Origin: Rhizoclosmatium globosum
Lineage: Eukaryota; Chytridiomycota; Chytridiomycetes; Chytridiales; Chytriomycetaceae
DNA length: 64,000 nt
Assembly: GCA_002104985.1 (NCBI GenBank)
Contig: MCGO01000031.1
Coordinates: 248,001 to 312,000 of the forward strand
Direction of reading: 5' to 3'
This document shows positions 57,489 to 64,000 of this stretch, piece after piece (the first letter of the stretch is position 1; each line of letters begins with the position of its first letter). Under the pieces are notes generated by a model. The model was not told the DNA's origin and did no database searches. It saw only the letters and a program-made list of their open reading frames with translations. A program made the translations under genes and the position numbers.

Positions 57489-59754
57489 TTAGGACTTTCC
57501 CATGGCACCCATATCCAACAATGCCTTCGCTGTCTCCGAATGACCATTTTCAATAGCGCGACTCACTGGCGATCTGTTCCAAGAAGATGCCTTCAACTTC
57601 CAATCATTCAACTTTTCGAAGATATTGTCGTTGCTTTCCTCCTCGTCATCCGAGTCTTTATAATAGTCCTCAACAGGACACCATAAATTGGCAGAGTCAA
57701 AGTCATTGCGCATGTTTGCGATGGCGTCGGATACAGAGTCTGTAAGGCGAACTGATGAGTTTTTCAAGATCCACTTGATGTTCTCTGTTTGGCCATATTG
57801 GGCAGCCAATCCAACCGCAAGAATGGAAAGTGGATGACCAATGTTTTTTGCTCTCGCAACTTCAAGTATATCCCAATACCCAAAAGCTGCTGCGTAGAAC
57901 TGCACGTTGCGGAACAAAACGCAGACTTTAGGTCTGTTGACAATGTCCATCAACGCCAGAACAGTTTCGCGACCAGAGAACCCAAGATCGCTCCGATTCT
58001 TTCCCTTAAAGTCCCTCTCAAGCAAGTCCGCCACCACATCGTCCTCCACAAAACGACAATCTGCCGGCCAACATGTTGAAGTTTCAATGCGGCACTTTGC
58101 AACAACAACTTCATCAATCGCCGCAATTTTCATTTTATAGATCCGCCTTACGAAAGCGGCATGACCGTAATTCACTGCATGAAGGAGAAGCCCTGCACGT
58201 GGCTCAACCAACCATTTACGGTCGTCCCAGTTCTCCTGGCTCACATCGTCATGCCACAAATATTTTCTAGTATTCTCGTGCATAACAATGATCTTTTCCG
58301 CGATTTCGAGCTGTCCGTACTCCAACGCGACTCCAAATGCAGATACAAGTGGCAAGGCATCGTATAGCTCTCCTCCTCTACCAAAATCAAATTCGAAATA
58401 AGCGTCTTTCATGGAATCAAAACATTCTAAATATCCAATGGCGGCCGCAATGTTTGCAATATTATGCGACCCAAAATCCAAGTCCATTGTGAGAATGTAA
58501 GGGAGGAAGAAGTCAATCATAGTGACCAGGAATTGGCGTCCAATTTGATTTTCCATGAACGACACTGTCAAGTTGCTCACTCCCATATAGTCGTTCCAGA
58601 GAAAATTGGTGACTATGTCCCTCACATAATAATCTGAGTTATGAGGTGGTTGACCTTTAGCAAGGAGTTGAGGCGCCTGAGTTCACAGAACATGGAATAT
58701 GAGCATAGGAACTTTGTTTCCCAGTCCATAGTCTTAGTCACAGCTTTCAAGACTGGTTCTAGCATTGAAGGATCGTCGTTTATCAAGCAGAGGGACAGTA
58801 AAACACTTTGTTCGACGTCATTCAGCGGAGTTGTATACTCTCCACGCACGAATTGACACAAGAAATTGTTGTAGCCCGGCTTGAGTACAGACGTTGTAAA
58901 ATCCTTGGTTAAGTCCAGTTTTTTGAACTTCTCCTCCATTTCCTTCGCTTCCTCCATATCCCGCTTCTTCTTCCTAATTAGATCCTTTTCTTCGCGTTCC
59001 GCTTTCGCGATAGCAGCATTTGCCTTAATAGAGGCGATTTGCTCCAACGCATCAGAACTTTCGAACAAATTCGTGGCGACCCTCAAACAAGGGTCTTCTG
59101 AAGTACTGACGGCATGTCCAAATTCCACACCATCCACGATACAGAATGTCACTGTTTCACCGAGAACGTTGGTAGACGTCGAAACACTGAACGTAACACC
59201 CAGCTTCGACACTGCAGCACTCAATCGACGACGAAACTTTTTTGGAATCATGTATGCATGGTTTTGCATACTAGTTGCAACAATTGGCTGGGCAACATTC
59301 TTCTTGTTGGTCCTTGGTTGCAGTTGACCAGGAAGAGAATCCAAGGTAAGACGAGCAGCATCTTCGCGCGCCGCATCTTCCGTTAGAAATCCTTTTGACT
59401 TCTTGAAGTTTCGATGTAACAATGAGTATTGGGCCTTGAACATCCTATTGGGCAATACTTCTATTTTGCACGTTAGTTGAATGTTCTGCCTTGCTGCTTC
59501 AACTTCCAGCGCCTGGAGAAGAGTGTAAGCTGTTGATTTAATCATTAAGAGGTTATTACCTGAACCTGTGTCAATTGAGATGCCGCTGGAGCTGGGACTG
59601 GAGTACCGCTTGTTGCTTGTGCTGTGTTTGGATAAGGCGGAGGAACACTGAACGCGGCAATCAAGCGTGGCTTCTTTTCTTGTTGACTTTCATTCAAGCT
59701 GAAAGCAGCTGTTCGTTTGCCGTTTCCTTTCTGGTCAGATACTCCAAGCATCAC
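57489..59754 (-). CDS. dsRBD-like protein with ankyrin-like C-terminus (possibly two genes)
   Basis: Exon 1 from ATG 59754 (MMLGVSDQKGNGKRTAAFSL). The intron lies near 59532-59561. The next about 70 residues resemble a double-stranded-RNA-binding domain (TYKIE-like strand, then SKGFLTEDAAREDAARLTLD). A coiled coil rich in Glu/Lys follows (REEKDLIRKKKRDMEEAKEM). The first frame stops at 58622; the next (58625-57489) overlaps it by four bases in another frame. The second part has ankyrin-like helices (AIGYLECFDSMKD, AVNYGHAAFVRRIYK, AAQYGQTENIKWILK, AIENGHSETAKALLD). Either a single gene with one frame break or two adjacent genes. It may act in RNA sensing or silencing, which is inference only. 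Confidence 0.5.
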
Positions 59755-59787
59755 GGTTTGATTTGAAGTTTATTTAGAAAACCATCA

Positions 59788-61400
59788 TCAGTATTCCGCA
59801 TCAATCTCTTCTTCCACCTCCCTTTCTTCCTTACTGTTTTTTGTATCGTCTCCTTCATCTTCTCCTCCATTCGCTTCAGACCAAACACGCTTGTTCTTGG
59901 TCTTCCCCTTATACACTCCACCACCACCATCAATCGAACTATATCCACGACCCGCACGCAATCGACGCGCCGCCTCACTCTGCTTTGGAAGTGAACTCAT
60001 CATCGCATACCGCAAAAGCGCAATCTTTCTCTCTGTCACAGGCCACTTTTCACTCCCAGCCTCCGTCTGAACAAAAAAGATTCCAGTTGGATACGGCGAC
60101 GGTCTGTACTTGTCTTGCCGTTGATGTTGAGCACCATCCAAGAATCCGTGATGATCACCGGTAATAGCGTCATACCTTTGAGGTACGAGCTTCCTTTCAA
60201 GAGTCCCCAACATTCACATTCCTCCCATCCAGGAATAATGACTACGAACGAAAGCGCTTTTTTAGCTGTTTGAGCACGATCTAGTAACTCAATAACGTGT
60301 CGCGCGGCCTTCTCCATGATGGGTCGAACGAAAGGAGGATTCACTTGAAAACTTCCTTCCCAAGGCTTGAAACCAAAAAAGTCACCCAAAGATCCAAACG
60401 CAGCGTCCGTGTCCAAAAAAGCGGAACAGTGGCGACCCCATCGTGAATTCAAAGGACTTGCAAAGCATTCAAAATCGACACCGAATTCTCTGTTGAGGAC
60501 GTTGAAGGAAACGTTTGAGAGAGCGGCTTGGAATCCGTGGCCGAGCAGGGACTTGTATCGCAGAAGAAGAGCTAAAAGAGCTTTTGGGAACTCTGATTCT
60601 GGCTTTTCAGAATATTTCTTGAATAGATACTGGAGTTTGGTATAGTGTTGAGGACTAAGTTTGCAGAATGAGTTTTTCCCGAATGTGACATCGACACTGG
60701 TGGCATGATGGGTAATAACCACTTGCTCTTCTTCCGCCCCGTCTTTTTGAAGTTTTGCTTCAAGGTCGAGGAGTTCTTGTACACACGACGTTGATTCCTT
60801 TCCAAGTTCCTTCACAATAGTTTTGGAATCCTTTTCCGAAATACCCGCTCGCACAAGATCCCCGACCAAGTTTTCCTCCGTGAGAATATTGAAGGGAAGT
60901 AAAGGGTCTTTTCGTTGTTTGGCAGAAGCGCTGCTTTGTGCATTAAAGATCCATCGCTCAAACGCCTGGATAGGAGGAGCCAGCTATTGAGGAGCATCAG
61001 TAAGCAAGGCCGATAAGGTTTTCCCGACAAGCGCACCTCGTGTTTCAGCAGCAGGTGTTTGAACTTGCGCCTGAGTCTGCGGTCGAGGGCCTGGCGCTTC
61101 TCCTCAATCTTCAAGTTCGGCGGTGTTGCCGATGTCGCGTCGCCGAAGAGTACTTTTTGTATTTCTTTGACGAGTCGATTTCCGTGTCCCAGACGACGCC
61201 CTTCGCGTCCTCGTCGCTGCGTTCCTTCTCGAGCTCGCTGCGTTCGCCGCCCGTCAACAACGCAGAGAACCGGTGGAAGTCCGTGTCGACGAGTGCGACG
61301 AGTTGGTGCAGCGAGTGCGACACGAAGTAGTTGTTGCTGCTTGTCTTGGACGAGTGGAAGTGCCCGGGCTTCGCGCGTTTCTCGGGTTTCGGTCGCTCAT
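59788..61400 (-). CDS. PCIF1/CAPAM-type cap-adenosine methyltransferase
   Basis: Start at ATG 61400. The N-terminal frame switches by one base early (SDRNP, then KPEKRAKPGHFHSSKTSS). The catalytic half matches PCIF1 closely: VDFECFASPLNSRWGRHCSA, FLDTDAAFGSLGDF, GSFQVNPPFVRPIMEKA with the NPPF catalytic tetrad (about 60330-60341), and LSFVVIIPGWEE. The C-terminus continues in another frame (YPTGIFFVQTEAGSEKWPVT) to 59788. The frame change near 60180 is probably an error because both sides match the family. PCIF1 adds N6-methyl to the cap-adjacent 2'-O-methyl-adenosine of mRNA while bound to phosphorylated RNA polymerase II. No WW domain is visible. Confidence 0.75.
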
Positions 61401-61545
61401 TTGGTTTGATGGTTTGATGGAAAAGAAAAAAGAAAGAAAGGCAGAGAGAGGAATATAATATACTCTTGAATTTGAGAAATGAAGTGCTGAATACTTGTTT
61501 ATGAGTATGTTATTTATTACTTGAGTGGGGAAAAGTTGATCGAAA

Positions 61546-63487
61546 ATGGCAGCAGTAGTTGAGTCACAGCCACCTGTTGGCGAACGAGAGTATGCACTCC
61601 ACCGATCTGCTCTGACGTCAAAACTTACGAATTCAAACATAGGATTGAAGTCACAGACAGCCGCACGGGCAAAACGTACAAGGTCGCAATCTCCGAAGGT
61701 CTCCCCTTATCTCACTCCTCAAATGTGCTTCTCTGACTCCTATTCTCTGATATTGTCCAAGATATGATTCCTGCCTCGTTTTTCTCTCAGATGGGACTCA
61801 GTCTGTGAGTGAGGCGAATTTTGAGTTCATTGGGGTTGACTTATCAATAACACCCTACAGCTACGACAATGGATATTTGAATACATCAGGTATTTATTTG
61901 AAGCCAGAAGCTCATTGTGGGAATGAGAATAAGCTCTGACGAGGAGCCGTTGTTGTGGCACTATTCATTACGAATCATTCATTCGCTGATCTGAACGTCC
62001 TCCCTCAAACAGTATGTCGATCTACTATCTCGTATATTGATGGAGATAGAGGAATCCTTCGGTGAGTCTAGTGATTGATAAATACACCATAGACTCACTC
62101 ATTCTCAGTTACCGCGGATACAATATCGAAGACTTGGCAGAACATTCTTCGTTTATTGAAGTGTCCTACTTGCTCATTTACGGCCATCTCCCCACTCGTA
62201 CTCAACTCGACACTTGGAACACGAGAATCATGCGTCACACTTACGTTCACGAGAACATGATCGACTATATGAAGAGTTTCCGTTACGACGCCCATCCTGT
62301 ATGTGAACATTGTCTACACGATTGCACATTCTAACGAAACTAGATGGGAATGCTCGTGAGTGCCATCGCAGCAATGAGCACATTCCACCCAGAAGCAAGC
62401 ACAGCTCTCCACGGAGACCAAATCTATGACGACCCTCGCATGGTCAACAAACAGATCTTCCGTCTCGTTGGAAAACGTGAGTCCAATAACTTACCATTCC
62501 AGCCCAAAACAAAACCACTAATCTCTCTCACGTTTCTTCACTCCAGTCCCAACCCTCGCCGCCATCGCATACCGCCACAGAATCGGACGTCCCTACGTGT
62601 ACCCCAACCAAGACCTCGATTTCACTGGAAACTTCCTGTTCATGATGGACAGGCTCTCGGAAACGACGTACACGCCAAACCCGGCTCTTGTCCGTGCTTT
62701 GGATGTGATTTTCATCTTACACGCGGATCACGAGTTGAATTGTAGTACGGCTGCGGTGAGACAGTTGGGGTCGACTGGAATCGACCCGTATATTAGTGTT
62801 GCGGGGAGTGCGGCGGCGTTGTATGGGCCTATGCATGGTGGTGCTAATGAAGCGGCTTTGAGAATGTTGGAAGGTGAGGGTACCCGTCTTTTTAGCAAGT
62901 CGTTTTGTCTGATATGTAAAGCACAGAAATCGGGTCTGTTGAGAATATTCCTGCTTTCATTGAAGAAGTGAAGGCCAAGAAGAGAAAGTTGATGGGTTTC
63001 GGTCATCGCGTGTACAAGTTTTACGATCCTCGTGCAAAGTTGATGCGCAAGACTGCGGAGGAGGTTTTCAAGATTATGGGACGTAACCCTATCATTGACG
63101 TTGCTGTTGAAGTGAGTGGTCCTTATATTCAAAAGATACCGTGAATTTTAACACATTGAACAGCTTGAACGAATCGCATTGAGCGACGAATACTTTATCA
63201 AGCGAAACTTGTACCCAAATGTTGATTTCTACTCTGGAATCATTTACAAATCTATGGGCTTCCCAACTGATTTCTTCCCAGTCTTGTTTGCAATTGCCCG
63301 TACGACTGGTTGGCTTGCACACTGGAGAGAGCAGTTGATGGAAGGAACACCAATCTTCAGACCCGCACAAGCTTATGATGGTGTTAGTCCAAGAGAATAC
63401 GTCAAGATGGAGGACCGTGAATCCGCTGTTGATGAGAGCGTGTTTGCTGGGTATGGAGCTGGAGGAGCAAACCCTCGTAAGCTCTAA
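61546..63487 (+). CDS. citrate synthase, bacterial/peroxisomal type
   Basis: ATG 61546. One early frame adjustment near 61590 links the start to [17 protein letters not shown]. About seven short introns follow. Landmarks: [40 protein letters not shown], the catalytic His in [64 protein letters not shown], and [13 protein letters not shown]. This is the bacterial-like class used in plant glyoxysomes, distinct from the usual mitochondrial enzyme. No mitochondrial presequence is apparent. The C-terminus PRKL is close to, but not, a standard PTS1. It condenses acetyl-CoA with oxaloacetate, probably in peroxisomes. Confidence 0.85.
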
Positions 63488-63686
63488 GTTGCAACTTTGA
63501 AAGTGTGTTGGCTGTAGTTTCTCAGTGCCATCGAATATAGTACATATTTTCTTTCTTACTTGGTTTTTCTTTCAACCATTGCCACTATGAATACAATTTT
63601 GTTTCTTCTATACATGCATTAATAACTCGAAATTTGTATCCCTGAGCGTTTCTTTATTATTCCCCTTCATCATCCAACCCAAGCAT

Positions 63687-64000
63687 TTAACCACGGTTTC
63701 CGTATCTCATAAAGCTGTTCCAACTGAGTGGTTGTCCATTTGCATCCTTCACTGCATTTTCAAGTCTAACTGCTACGTAATTCTCCCATGCTACCGTCGT
63801 TGAAGAAATATTCTTGGCAGCAAGTGCCCGCCAAATACTCCGTTCTGTGTCATTTTTGAACATCGGAAACCTTGCAGCCAAGTGCTCAACCACCTGATTC
63901 AAGTCAGCCTCAGTGAACGGATCACGAATAAACTTTGGCATCATATTTTCCACGAGTGGTTTGATCAACTGCTGCGTCCGTTGAGTATCAATATTAAAGT
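63687..64000 (-). CDS. 3' end of an unrecognised gene (partial)
   Basis: An open frame continues to the right window edge (NIDTQRTQQLIKPLVENMMP) and stops at 63687. It is helical, with DLNQVVEHLAARFPMF and ERSIWRALAAKNISST. No domain is recognised. Convergent with the citrate synthase gene, 200 bp apart. Confidence 0.4.
   Translation of the reverse strand, partial: FNIDTQRTQQLIKPLVENMMPKFIRDPFTEADLNQVVEHLAARFPMFKNDTERSIWRALAAKNISSTTVAWENYVAVRLENAVKDANGQPLSWNSFMRYGNRG

Overview
The window is nuclear DNA of a eukaryote, most likely an early-diverging zoosporic (chytrid-like) fungus. Genes are compact, lie on both strands and carry short introns of about 40-60 nt with GTRNGT...AG borders. The content fits that reading: a GH18 chitinase with a chitin-binding module and Thr-rich linker, a GT34-type fungal glycosyltransferase, a Rim4-like RNA-binding protein, Crinkler-type effector genes, and conserved nucleolar and housekeeping genes (NOG1, WDR75/UTP17, RanGAP, a KIAA1143-like protein). 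Species cannot be named from the sequence alone.

Layout. 1-5 kb: the 3' end of one gene, a fused two-domain glycosyltransferase, then 2.5 kb without a supportable gene. 5-11.6 kb: a bHLH factor, a MYND-finger protein, one member of a membrane-protein family, an F-box-like LRR protein and RanGAP. 11.8-18.2 kb: a tandem array, all on the minus strand, of nine intact, frame-broken or truncated copies of that same unrecognised multi-pass membrane family. 18.4-23.3 kb: an unknown protein, a BAP31-like ER protein and a peroxisomal ABCD half-transporter. 23.4-31.8 kb: a plant-type GH35 beta-galactosidase, an HSL-type esterase, a COX7C-like subunit, a CobS-type cobalamin synthase and a secreted heparinase II/III-like lyase. 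32.6-39.5 kb: two Crinkler-like genes (NTPase-nuclease and kinase types) on either side of NOG1. 39.8-51 kb: chitinase, KIAA1143-like, WDR75, an unknown gene and a Rim4-like triple-RRM protein. 51-64 kb: a HutD/AstE-type fusion, a long-chain alcohol oxidase, a dsRBD-like/ankyrin-like gene, a PCIF1-type cap methyltransferase, a bacterial/peroxisomal-type citrate synthase, and the 3' end of one more gene.

Themes. Several products could meet in peroxisomal lipid breakdown (ABCD transporter, fatty alcohol oxidase, citrate synthase), and others in extracellular carbohydrate use (chitinase, GH35, lyase). There is no operon-like coupling.

A striking technical feature is the number of single-nucleotide frame breaks, most of them next to short homopolymers, that interrupt otherwise convincing proteins. 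Because they also hit WDR75, whose orthologues are essential, many are probably sequencing or assembly errors rather than gene decay. The most novel items are the tandem membrane family with its shared upstream motif, the CobS homologue, and the HutD-AstE fusion.
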